A stretch of 64,000 nucleotides of DNA, from contig MNCI01005374.1 of NCBI GenBank assembly GCA_015680685.1, positions 277,557 to 341,556 on the forward strand, in the 5' to 3' direction. Both the position numbers and the translations under genes were made by a program. The notes under the pieces were generated by a model. It saw nothing but the letters and a program-made list of their open reading frames with translations, was not told the DNA's origin and ran no database searches. Every line of letters starts with the position of its first letter. The first letter of the stretch is position 1. This document shows, in pieces, positions 36,531-49,200 of this stretch. Origin of the DNA: Gnetum montanum (Eukaryota > Streptophyta > Gnetopsida > Gnetales > Gnetaceae).

Positions 36531-36747
36531 ATTATAAATACACAAATCCTTGTTAGATAATGACCCAACTACTTTAGTTGCTTCTAATTGCAACATAATT
36601 TAGTGTTTAACTCTCAATATCTTTAATAACAGGTATCTAAAATGTAGCCATTGACAACTCCTTAATAATTAGCATAGCACACACCTATGACTTAGTTTGC
36701 AAGGCTTACAATTAAGCTTAACACCTCAAGGTTCTTGTTTGGCTTGA

Positions 36748-36830
36748 AATGGTGGGAGTCAAACCCACTCCCTTCGCTTTCCAAGAACGTTATCTTCTGC
36801 CGAGGTACTACCCCTGACCAGTTTCTTAAG
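36748..36830 (-). repeat. tRNA-like sequence, possible SINE head
   Basis: On the - strand GGGGTAGTACCTCGGCAG and GGGTTTGACTCCCACC resemble pol III A and B boxes about 35 bases apart. It does not fold into an obvious intact tRNA by eye, and its sequence differs from the other SINE family. Confidence 0.3.
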
Positions 36831-36850
36831 AGGCCCCTTGAGATGCAAAC

Positions 36851-36857
36851 TATATAA
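36851..36857 (+). promoter_or_regulatory. Candidate TATA box of the bL9 gene
   Basis: TATATAA lies about 180 bases upstream of the ATG at 37036. It is the only good TATA-like site in the interval between the SINE cluster and the gene. Transcription start not determinable. Confidence 0.35.
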
Positions 36858-37035
36858 CAGTACTCATATCATGCTGCCTTTTGATTTCTCATTCCATCCC
36901 ACGGCCTCGTAGGCCTAGCACCCCAAAGAAATAAATTGGTTCATAGGTGTTTTCGTGGGACTACATTGAACTGTTTAAACCCCAAAGAAATCCCAGCAGG
37001 AAGCAAAGAGCGATCTATTGCACACTGATGCAAAT

Positions 37036-37209
37036 ATGGCACGATTGCAATTGGGGAAATCTCTGCTGCAACAACTGGGAGTCGCAGAAGAGGCTACATA
37101 CACAAGAAGCAGCATCATTGGATCAGTGCTTGCGGATCTGCCATGGAATTCCAGAGTGCGAGGCGTCAGATTCCTTAAAAAAAAGAAGATCGAATGCATA
37201 CTCACCACT
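37036..37209 (+). CDS. bL9 gene exon 1 (targeting peptide)
   Basis: Encodes residues 1-58, from MARLQLGK to ECILTT. The donor is ACT|GTAACA. The last residues ILTT start the first beta strand of the bL9 N-domain. Confidence 0.85.
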
Positions 37210-40200
37210 GTAACAGAATCTCCATTCAAAATTTGAAGTTGCAGGTTACTTCGTGTACAGTTTTTTTGTTCTTTAGGCGCATGATTGTTTTCTTTTCGTG
37301 TTGCAGAATGTTTATAAATTGGGGAAAACAGGCGACACTGTGGAGGTAGCCCCAGGTTACTTGAGGAATTATCTTTTGCCGAATTCCATGGCCCTCCCTA
37401 ATCTCCCCCACTATGCCCTGGTCGCCAGAAACAAACGCAAGGTCTATTTTACATGTTATACTTGTTCCCCAAATTTTTCCTTGTGCTTCAAGAAAATCTG
37501 TAATCCTAGTTCTGACAGTTTTTTTGTGGTTTTTTAAAATTGATTCATGGGCTATTTTTGATTATTTAGATGGACAAAGCTTCGGAGGGAGGTGAGAAAG
37601 ATGACTTACAGTTAGACGGGACAGATGAATCGCAAAATAAAGAAAGTATTAGAGAGTACCAGACTGCTGTCCGACGGTTGGATCGGGCACTTTTGGTACG
37701 TTTCGTACATTTTTATTTTCTATTGTAAGCATGATAAACTATGCTGCTGTTGTTGATTAATGCAGTTTCTAAACATACAACCTTGTGGATATGAGCTTAT
37801 GTTTAATGCCAGCTTTTGCTTGTTTGATACTGTAAGAATAAAAATATTTAGAGGCTGTAGTGCAAAGGTTTTTCATCTTGAAGCAAGTCATCTTCACATT
37901 GGCACGGTCATAAAATTAGATGGAAGTTTGGTGGGCTGGCAGTTCCAATGCAAAGAAGTTAGGTGAACATTTGGCTATTCTTCAGTTACAATTTTTTTTC
38001 CAATATAAGCTTTGGGATGCTTAATTAATTGAGTGTATTCTAATACTGCGGTGTTTGGAAAAGGTTGAAAATTTTTAGTATGCTTGTAGAATGTAGGCTA
38101 GATGCCTTAACCAATCCACCATTCACACGTTTTGATATCTAAAATTGTTTTAAATTATGTCGACACCTATGGATCTATTGTATCAGTTCATTTTGAACAA
38201 TCTTTTTGCATATTGTTTGTATATTGTGGATGGGAATTCTGAGTTTTATAATGATAGACATTAGGGTTTAGCAAGCATGCATAAGTATCTTTTGTTCCGA
38301 AATTAATTAAGCATGCCAAAGTTTATCATTGAAAAAGAAAATCGTGGCCCTGTTCTTCTATTTGGCATTTGAATAATCCAAATCTATTATATAGACATCC
38401 TCATAAACGCTCCATTTTTTTTGGCTGTTTTGCAGTCATTTTAGTTTAGAAACGATTTTCTGATTGTTTTGATCATCAAAACCAAATCTGTCGTTCTATT
38501 TGTTGTCAGAATGAATATATATTTAAACCATGCTTCCAAGTAATGCAGTGAGATTTGACCGTGCAGCCACCATTAGGTTGTTATGAGGCAAACGTAACGT
38601 GAGGGCTGCCTGGACTTAAAGGGTTAGGCTGCCCACCGGCTTCCCTTTTCGTACGTTCTTTGTGGCCTTTGCTTAAGCTTGTTTTACACAGGAAAACACA
38701 GAGAAAGCTGTGAACAAGAGAATCAGAGGAAAGCTGCTTGTCCAATAAACAGAAAACAAGATTTGTGTTCCCAGAATCAAACATTTACATTGCACTTTAT
38801 TATAAAAAATTGGGCATTTCAGATCTTATTTACCACAGGCTATTAGTTGCCATTGATCTAGGTTGATTTTATTTTTGTTTTTTTTAACAAAAAAACAGAA
38901 ACCAGGAAACAAATTATTCTAAACAGAAGTTCCATCTTGCAGACTCAGAAATAGACCATATGTTGTAGGTTACAAAGATAAAAAGAATTAGAGCATTGCA
39001 GCATAGCATAGTATCTATTCATTTTTCCTTTATTGAAGCATTTTCATATTCACCAACATGATTCTTGATTTGCAAAAATGCAGCACTATTCTTTTTTGGA
39101 TATTTTGATGCCTCAGAAATTCACCCAATTGCTAGGATTCCAATAATGCTTTTTGTATAGGTTTCAGAGGCAAACAAGCTTTTACTTTTTGCCCCATGCC
39201 TTCTATCAGATTTGTGTGATGCCTATAAGTGGATCTTTGAAATGAAGATAGTGATTCACAGTTCTATGCATAAAATTAAGCTGACCATTTATCATCGTAA
39301 CCTTTCAAAAGATCTGTATACATTTCACTTCTCGGTTCAATCCAGTTGTACATTACATCAAGCAGACACTGTACTTATTGTTCATTCACAATTGCTAAAG
39401 AGATTGAATTGGATCCTCTTTCTCCTCTGCCAAGATTCCATTGGCTCTCTTGTTTATAGCTTATGACTTAACTCACAAAATGCGCTGGCATTCAGCTCCC
39501 ATAAAGTGGAATCAGTAAGTGATTTCAGGCCTGCCAAAGCTTACCCAATCTGAGTGGGCATCATATTTACCTTTACGACCCACAAAACAGAAACGTACCT
39601 AGCAATAGAAGTATTAGGACCCCAATAATGTTTTTTGTATAGGTTGCAGAGGCAAAAAAAGCTTTTGCATTCTGCTACATGCCTTCTATTGGATTTGTGT
39701 GAATGCCTATAAGTGGATCTTTGAAATGAAGATAGTGATTCACAGTTTTATGCTTAAATTAAGCTGACCATTTAGCATCATGACCTTCCAAAGATCTGTA
39801 TACATTTCACTTCTTGGTTCAATCCAGTTATACATTACATCAAGAAGAATTCATACTTATTTTTGTTCACAATTGCTAAACACATTGAATTGGATCCTCT
39901 TTCCACTATGCCAAGATTCCATTGGCCATCTTGTTTACAGCTTATAATTTAACTCAGCAAATGTGCTAGCATTCGGCTTGCATAAAGTGAGATCAGTAAG
40001 TGCTTGTGGGCTGGCCAAAGCTTACCCAATCTTAGTGGGTATCATATTCACCTTTACAGCCCGTGAAACAGAAACATACCTTGCAACAAAAGGGTAGGCC
40101 TCTATTGTGTCTAGTAATGTCCTTGTTACGGGTAACTACAAAGCTTTGTGCGTCACCTGTTCATATATAATTAGGATGCCTTGCCTGGCTGGGAGAGTGG

Positions 40201-43200
40201 AGTATGGAAGAGAGAGAGCCTTTATGAATGAACCAGTACTGCCCCTTTTCTAATCAGTCACCAAATCATGCAAAGTATATGTAGTGAGTTGGATGGACTC
40301 ATCAGATTGAAGTGAACTCCTTCCGGTTCCTGCATACAGACAAACTTATTGACTGATAAATAGGTGGCGTTATTTACTTGTAGTGTGAAGGCATGTAGTA
40401 TATAGAAGAACATATAAGAACAAAACAACTATTTACGTGCAGTGTGAGGGCAGGCAACATGTAGAAGAATATATAAGAACAGAACAGCACAGACTATAAA
40501 AATGTAATGTGGATGTGGATGTGGAGACAGAAATCATATCGGGAGAAAACCCAACTCTGTAAAGTTTCTTACCTTATTATAAGCAGATGTGATTGCAGTT
40601 TATTGTATTTCTTTTACCATATTTAGATTCATCAACTTTAACTACTTTTCCTTTACCACCAATGTGTCTGTGTTCTGCTTCAGTTACCGAAATTGAAATC
40701 TTTTGAATTTATATTCTAGACTCTATGCAACTATTGGACCAGTTCAGTTATTACAAGTAACAATTCAGTTCAGTTATTACAAGTAACAATTCTCTGCAGT
40801 AATTAATCTAATTCAAGGTTGCATTCTTTGAATTTTCCTAGACAATGGACTTATTACTTTGTTTCCAACACCAGTTATACATAAGTAAAATAACTTGCCT
40901 GATGGCAAGCTTTGTGTTTTGCAGGTATGTCCTGTTTTATCACTTTGAGGATATCTGCAATGAGTGTAAATGGATCTAAATCCATCAGTTCTTTGAGGAT
41001 CCTGTCCTTTCTTCATTTTAATATTACAATTTATACAAGTCCTCTTGGAAGGAAATATTCTAAAGTTTTTCTAGAATTTGTGCAGCCTTTTCAAGGGTCT
41101 GTTCATTTCAGTACATTCTCTATAAACCCTTTGAAGGTGCTCTGTAATTTTCTCTGGATCTGAATCATGCTCTTGTTGAGAATGAGAAAAATCCTCTGTA
41201 TTCACATTTATTCCCATAAGAATTCCTGTTCTGACTTTTCTGGATTGTTTTTCAGAAAGAATGGCTGCACTTTCAACTGTGGTTTCTGGCATGATTAATT
41301 GCTGGAGAAAATACATGTTTTCAAAAAAAAAACTGCACAAAAATGAACCTGATAAATGAAACCTGAAGAAAGAAACAAGATGGTTAAAACTGCAGGAACG
41401 ACAAATGTAACAACAATTTGGCTAATTCACCTCTTTGAAAATATTGAAAGATCTTTTTTGCCTTTCACCTCTTTGAAGAGTTAGATCTTAGTTTATTGGC
41501 AATTTCTCTAGATCATCTTCAATCATTTTTTTGTTGATTCACCTCAGAGAAGGAAAATTCATTAACTAAACCAAAATTTAGTTTTTCTTCTTGGATGTCT
41601 TCTCTTGGAAATTCTTCATTTAATAAATTTTAAAAATAACTTTTCCACTTATTCAAAATTTCATTGTCTTTTGCTGAAATTCTTTCATTTGCTTCCCTGA
41701 TGCATTTGACATGATCATTGTCTTTATATTTCTTGTTTATGATTTTTGCTAGTTTGTAAATAGATTTATCTCCTTTGTTCCTAATTTCTCATAGAAGGTT
41801 TCCAAGGCCTAATGTTTGGCTTTGCTTATTGCTACTTTTGCTTCTTTTTTTTGCCATTTTGTACATTAGCATATTTTCTTGCTTTCCACTTTGCTACCAT
41901 TTATTAAAACAATTTTTGCTTTTGGATAACATGTTGCACTTCATCACTCCATTACCATATCACCTTCGGGATGCATTTTTTGTTGTTTGTTTCACCCAAA
42001 GTGGTAAATTAAATTTGTAGAGCAATCCCAATTCCAAGGGCCTTCTTGAAGTACTTGTTCTCTAAATAAGGTGATATTGTTCTCCTTCAAATTTCACCAT
42101 TTTATGCATTTAGTCCATTTTCTTTCACTACCTTTGAAGTTGTATATAGCTAAATCCATGACTATTAGTTGATGTTGAGTTGTAAGGCTCTATCTAGGCA
42201 TGGCCTTGCAGTCTTTGCACATGGTCTAGTCTCTTTTGCACAACAAGAAATAACCAGTTTGTGTTTTATCTATACCATTCTTATATGCAATTAAATGTTT
42301 TGTTCTCTTTTGGAAATAAGTATTTGCAAGGGCACTGACACTTGCAAATTACAGTAGTGAATTTCCTATATCATTGCACGCTTCAAATGCATGTCCTCCA
42401 TGAATCCTGTCATATCCCATTTTCATAGATCCAATATGACCATTAAAATTCCCTCCAATGAGTATGCTTTCTTGCTAGAATTTTTTGAAACACCTGACCA
42501 TTGAATCCCAAAAATCTTGGTTGATGGAGTTTGTAGGCCAATTTGTAGAGCATATACATTAATAGTGTTTATGATCTCATTTGCAAGCATAAGTTTTATG
42601 CCTATAATTCAATTGCTACGGTAGTATGCATGTACTAGTTTATCTTTGACAGATTGATCGATGATGACGGCCACTTTATTTCAAAGATTTTCTTTTTTTG
42701 AGTAGAAATGTTTGTAGCCCTTGCCCAAATCTTGAGCTTTCTCCCCTTTCCATCTTGTTTCTTGGAGGCAAACAATGCTGTTTTTGTCTTTTTATGGTGT
42801 CAATAGTTTTAGAAGTCTCTCTAGTAAGAATGCCAATGTTCTAGGTTTCTATTTGAAATTTCTGTCATTGGACTTGATTCTTTACCCACATTTGTGCTTG
42901 ATGTGGGAACCCTTGTCTACTTTCCACAACATTTGAGCAACAATGTTGTACATTGTTTTTGGAGGATGCCCTATTAAACCCTTTGCCCATTTTCTACAGC
43001 AATTGGGCCTTGTCATTACCATACATCACATCAGGGGAATGCAGTGGCATCTGTAAAATCTGAAAAAGAAATCATCTATGAGATTGGGCATGGTTTTACA
43101 GTCTTCTGCCAACCTAATGCTAACTCCTCTTGTTTTGTACTTGGACTTGGGACCAACATTGGCAGAGTTCATCCTATCAAATACCCTGCGTTGAAAATAT

Positions 43201-46200
43201 TTTGAGCTACGCTGATGCTCAATTTATCATCAAATCTAGTTTTTTTGAGTTTCCTTAGAACTCCACCCATGTTGAATGGAAGCTAAACTGAAAAACAAGA
43301 GCTTCTAGAGCCTTGCAGCAGATAAAGGGATTCTTTCATTGAGTCTATTTTGGAGAAAAACCTTGGCTGTTTCAGGTAAGACTTGAGGAGTGTCTCCTAG
43401 GAAATTATTTTACTTCAAAAGTAACATTTTCTAATTATGCAGCCATCCTATCTTAGCAACGATTGTCCCTTCATGTACATTGTTTAACAGCTGGATATCT
43501 CTTAGAGAAGAACAATTACTGATTTGAGGTGGAATATTGGTTCATAGAGTATTGAATATTGAATGACAGGTGCAACAAATCTATCTATTTCGAGGAACCA
43601 AATGAAGGTGGTATTTTTTGCCACTAATGTCCTTCATTGAGATGGGGAGTACATTCGGATTTTGACAATGCCAAAAGTGTTTTGCAGCTATGCTTCCACT
43701 CAGAATTTTGATCAATAGGAAATTCAACCAACCTATTCATGTTTCCAAAACATTTTTATATTCTCCCACCAAGTTATTCCTGCCCACATTTATGCTGAGA
43801 AGCCTGCTTAAACTGTCACAAATCAGGGTGATGTACATTTAATGTCACCCTAATTCTCATGATGTATTCAAAATAATAAAACTTGTATCAAGAAAGAAGA
43901 ACCATGGAAAATTCCAAATATGGAGGAATGACCTCTCAAGGAGGGAAGAAAAATTCAAAAAAAGAGGTGGGAGGAAACATAAAAAAGAGAGAACATGAAA
44001 AAAAAAGATGAAGAAGACAAGTCAAAGTGGATCCCCTTGCCAAATGGCATCCATCTCTTACTTGGAACCACTCAAGGGCACATAAGAGCAAAAGTGTTCA
44101 CTCTCACATATGTTGGGACCACTCCAAAGCCAAGTGTCTTGTGGAGAACCAATGGGACCACATAGATCACCTAACACCACCTAGCCTCCACTTAATCTCC
44201 TCATCAAGTTGTAATTTGCAGCCACATTAGTGGCTAATCATACTCCATTCATGAGTCAAGTAACCCAACCATGGTTCAACAAACCATACTCCAAAAGCCA
44301 TATAAGGAGGTGTGTGGCCATTGTCAAGAGAGCACTTTTTCAAGAGAAGAAGAGAAGAGAGAGTAGAGAGAGTCAAGAGAGAAGACAACTCCCTAAGAGG
44401 TGGAGTGTTTTTTAAAGCACATCTACCTCCAATCATGATATCATATGAGAGAATGTGAGGAACTCCACCATTTTGGAGTAGAGTCAAGAGTGTGATATGC
44501 GCCTCCTCAAGAGGCATTGTATTGATACATCATTTCATTATGCTAGCAAGTAGAAGAAGTTCATATGTTGCCGCCATGTTTATATTTATTGATCTCCCAA
44601 GTTTATTGTTTCGATGCTCTCTCTCTATTAGAATTTTGAATGAATAGCTCTCTCTCTCATCTTTGTCAAGATAGAAAGAAAATTAACATAGTAGTTTCAT
44701 CAATTTCAGCATATTAGTTGTTTCATCTCTTTCACTTTGATTTCATTGTCTCAAGCATATCATCATTTCAGCCTTGTTTCAAGATATCATATAAAACCAT
44801 CAAAGAGAAGCCTGAAAATCCAAGTCCCATAGAGCCAAGACTCCCTTAAAATGATCTCAAAGTAAGTGAAAAGACAGTCATCACTATTACTGGAGCATGT
44901 CTGAGCACTTTAAGTGCATTTATGTGGCCAAAGCATTATCCAAATATGAAACGAAGGTACCCCTTCATCACTATACCATTTGCCTCAAGAAATCCATCTC
45001 ATGTGGTGAAAAGAATATGTTTCAAGCTTGATTCAAGCTGATGTTGCATTATCCCAAAGGTCACAATATCATCACCAAGCCGACTCTTCCATTAGCTTTC
45101 TCAAAATCCTCACAAATCTCAAGCTATGGCTTACAATCTCATTTTTCTAGCAAAACCACAAGTTGACCATGGACCCATGGTCAACTCATGGTATACTTGG
45201 AACTAATAAGCCTTTGTTTTTTTGGTAATCATGACCTCACCATGACTTGTGGTATATAAGAACAAGTTCATCACGACTTGTAGTCCATCTCATTTCATTC
45301 TAGAGGCCAGAAGCAGTAGAACGACACCTTTACAAGTGATGACGACCTAACCACGACCTCTAGTAAGGTCACCATGAGCTTACCACGATTTGTAGTCTAC
45401 ACAAATCAACGGTAGAAGCAGAGGGCAGAAATTTTACACTAAGTGAAGGCACCATGACTTGACCATGACCTCATGGGTATGGTGAGGTAACTATGAGCTC
45501 AACATGAGTCATGGTCAAGGCAGAATCAAACCATATCCCAAGGGCAACATTGGAGTAGCTCTAGAAGCTATCACGACTTGACCATGACCTGTGATTAGGC
45601 CACCATGACTTGCGGTCAAGATACCATGAGGTAGCCATGATCCATGGTTAGGGTTTTAGCACTTTGACAGACAACGACTTGACCATGAGTCAACTATGAG
45701 TCCACCATGACTCATGGTCTACTAAACCATGACCAAGCCATTACTTGTGGTCCTATTTATAGTCAACTTTTCAAGTGAAGTTTCAAGTGAGGTTGGCTGA
45801 TCCAAAAAGCTCAAAGGGACCTTCCTCTCTTACGCCAAAAATATGACATAGACTTCCCACACTAAAGCTATTTTCTTGAAATTGTGTTTCTAGAAAGATA
45901 AAATGGTTTGAATATTTTGACAAAATGCTAAAAATGAGGAAACATTACTGAAATATCATTTTTAGCAAGAGTCAGTGTAATAAAAGAACAGGTTAAGGAA
46001 TCTCTTGAATGGTTCCTATGACATTGTTGCTAAAAGCATATAACAACCCAAATTTGGGAAGAAAAATGATTTGTCTATGCATGGTGCTGAAAGAAATTCT
46101 TGTATAGTCCAAGTACTTAGAGATTCTTGGCACCATGAACCTACATTTGCAATATTGTATAGAGAAACATGCATATAATAAACACCAAGTATGTGTCATC

Positions 46201-49200
46201 AATAGAAAAAGTATCGATCTAGAAAAAATGGGCACAAGTTCAGGAGTGAGTTTGGGGCACGAAAAATGGGCACAAGTTCAGGAGTGAGTTTGGGGCACGA
46301 GGAGGTAGGCGACATGGTGGGTGATGGGTTTGAGTATGCTGTGGCCTCCGACGTTACTTTGGGAGTTGGGACAAGTGGCCACTTGAGGTTTGCAGCTAAC
46401 GACAGGGGAGCTGGATCTAGGTTTGGGGTGCCTTGGTGTCCCAAGGTGGGTGGGATCGAAGCCTGTGAGCGGGGGGAGGGTTCGATGTGGCTGCATGTCA
46501 AGGGGCTACTTGTGGAGGGAAAGTGGTGGAGTTGAGCTTAATAGGGAGATACGTCTTTGTGGGCGTTGGCCCCAGTTTGGATTTGGTAAGGAAATGGGTG
46601 GCTGTTCATTGGAACTTTTGTCATGTGGAGGTGCATAGACTCTTGGAGAATCTGCTGCTTTTCATGTTTTCGATTGTGGATGAGAGGCATTTGGTCCTAA
46701 TTGGTGGACCATGGTTTTTTGGGGCTAAGGGCTTGGCCTTGACACATTGGTGTCTAGGTGTCCACTGTGAGGCAGACCTTTTTGCCAGGGCCCTAGTTTG
46801 GATTTGACTTTGGGGATCTTGTGGGAATTTTGGACTTTAGATTTCTCAAAACCCTAACTGGTGTTTTTGGAGAGTTATCTCTTTTGATTGCTGTACGAGG
46901 GCTAGGGAGCACTTGGGTCTTGCTAGGTTATGTGTTTGGAGGTCTTTGTCCCTGAAGGATTTGGTCAAGGAGCTTACACTGGTTCTCCCCACGGGGGAAG
47001 AGAAGATTATTGTGGAATATGAGAATGTGGTTGTGGCTATAGGGGGTGCCAAAAAGGCTACGCCATCGACGAGTTGTGGGACCTACAAAAAGTAGGGGCA
47101 CTTGACAAAGGATTGTAGGGTCAAGTAGAAGGAATCTGGCCAAAAGGATCTTGGCTAGAGGAATTAGGGCCATCAACAACAGGGTGATAGGTGGAAGGTG
47201 GTTACTTGAAAAGGTAGGGCTCGATGGGTGTCTCTTGGAGGTTAGGTGGGGGCTTCTGAGGAGGCCATGTTGAGGCAACAGGGGGATGGGGTGGCAAAGA
47301 TGAATGCTGAGGAGGTGGATTTGGAGATGCTGGGTTAGGAACCCGTGCTAGAGGATAGGAGGGCATCGAAGGAGACACAAGCAACACCATCTGTGTAGGT
47401 GATAGGGATGATGGGGGAATGATGTGAAAAGGAGGATGTGGGTTTGCTGCCTAGGTCATCGGCCACACCGGGGGTTGATCATGGGTAGTTGGGGGTGGAG
47501 TTGCCCCTGCTTGGTGAGTGGGTCAAGGTGGCATGAGGGGGCACTGCGGGAGAAGAAGAAAGAGGATAAGATTTCCTTCCATTTTTCTAGGCAAGTGCTT
47601 TTGGATAAACTTGCAAACCTTCAGGTGAAGTAGGAGTCTGGGAAGGAGGTGAACATGGAGGAGAGGGAGACCGTTGTGGCCCTCCAGAGTTTAGAGGTGG
47701 AGGAGGAGGCGTATTGGAAGCAGTGGGGTTGTGTTCAATGGCTGAGGGGTGGTGACCGAAATACCCATTTTTTCTTTGCTACAGCACATTTGGCTTGCTA
47801 GGAGAAGCATATCCGCAATCTTGTGGTGCAGGGTAAGGAGATAAAAGGGGAGCAACTAGTTGCTCAGGTGCTTTTGGATTATTAGTCTTGGATCTGGCAG
47901 CACAAATCAGTAAGACTGCTTTCTATTTGTGTTGATAAAGTTCTTAGTTTGGAGGATAATCTTGGTCTCATGGCTCCTTTCTCCAAGTTGGAGCTTGAGG
48001 TGGCCCTTAGTTCTATGAAGGTTGGGTAGGCCTTGAGGTTGGATGGGTGGTTGGCTGAATTTTTTCAAGAGTTCAGTGATTTGATGGGGCCCAATTTGTT
48101 GGATGCTTTCAACGAAATGTTGCGGTGGCAATATGTTCGAAAAGAGATAAAATTGTTCTTGTATTGTACTTATTTCGAAGTTGAACTTGCCAATTAAGCC
48201 TGTGCATTTTTGCTCGATTGGTGTTTGCAATACCTTGTTTTGCCTTTTTTTGAACATGTTGGTTTCATGACGGGTACTGTTAATGTCATGGTTGGTGGGG
48301 CCGTAGCAAGCGGGTTTTGTCAAAGGGCGCTACATTCAAGATCAAATTCTTCTGGTTTAGGAAGTTCTTCGTTCATTGAAAACATTAAAGTTTTTTGGTA
48401 TGTGCTTGAAGTTAGATATATCCAAGGCTTATGATATAGTGTCATGGGAGGCACTGTGGGAAATTATGCTGTGGAAGGGTTTCTAGCATGCTTTTGTTAA
48501 TCTCTGGATTCATATTCAGTCCTTTGGTGGTTACTTTTTAGATATTGGTTGGGGTGGGGGGGGTGCAGGTTTCATCCCCAGGATGAGGCCTGAGATAGGG
48601 GGATCCTTTGTCACCATTGTTGTTTATCCTTGTCATGGACTTGATGCAAGTTTACTGTGAGTTAGAGGGGGTGGGGGGTTTAGAAATTGGTGGGACGTGA
48701 TGCCTGGTTGAACATTATGTTGATGATACTATTTTGTTTTTTAGGGTGGCTATCCCATAGGCGCAAGTTGTTAATAGAGTGCTTCAACGTATGGCAGGGG
48801 AGCTTGGGCTGAATATTAATAGGGCGAAGTTTGCAGTCCATTTGCTTAACATAGATAGTCGGGTTTAGGGGTTGATCACCCAAGAGCTGGGGATTCTCTC
48901 AGGCGCATGTGAAGATGTTTATCTGGGGTTACCGCTTAATCAGTGGCATAGGGCGAGATCTTGGACATGGTTGATTGAAAAGCTCCACAAACATGTGGAC
49001 CATTGGACATGCATTGTTTTGACTCGAGTTGGTTGGGCTTTACTTGCCTCCTCTATTCTGGGGGCTATGGCTAGATATGTGACTTCAACAACTTCTTCCC
49101 CTGCTACTATTACTACCAAAATCGATCAAATTATATGAAGATTTACCTGGAGTGGGGGAAAAGGGGATGGACGTATGCACTTAATAAACTAAGAGACTGT

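Noticed and set aside
36748-36830. Functional tRNA gene
   Set aside because: A and B box-like motifs are present but no intact cloverleaf with a plausible anticodon stem was found by eye; kept only as a possible SINE head.
37018-37035. Upstream TTG at 37018 as the bL9 start
   Set aside because: TTG is not a likely start in a plant nuclear gene; the first ATG in frame is at 37036, after in-frame stops at 36967 and 36976.
46199-46501. Minus-strand frames at 46.2-47.4 kb rich in Pro/Ser/Thr
   Set aside because: They are shadows of the G-rich LINE on the + strand; G-rich coding DNA gives Pro-rich frames on the other strand.
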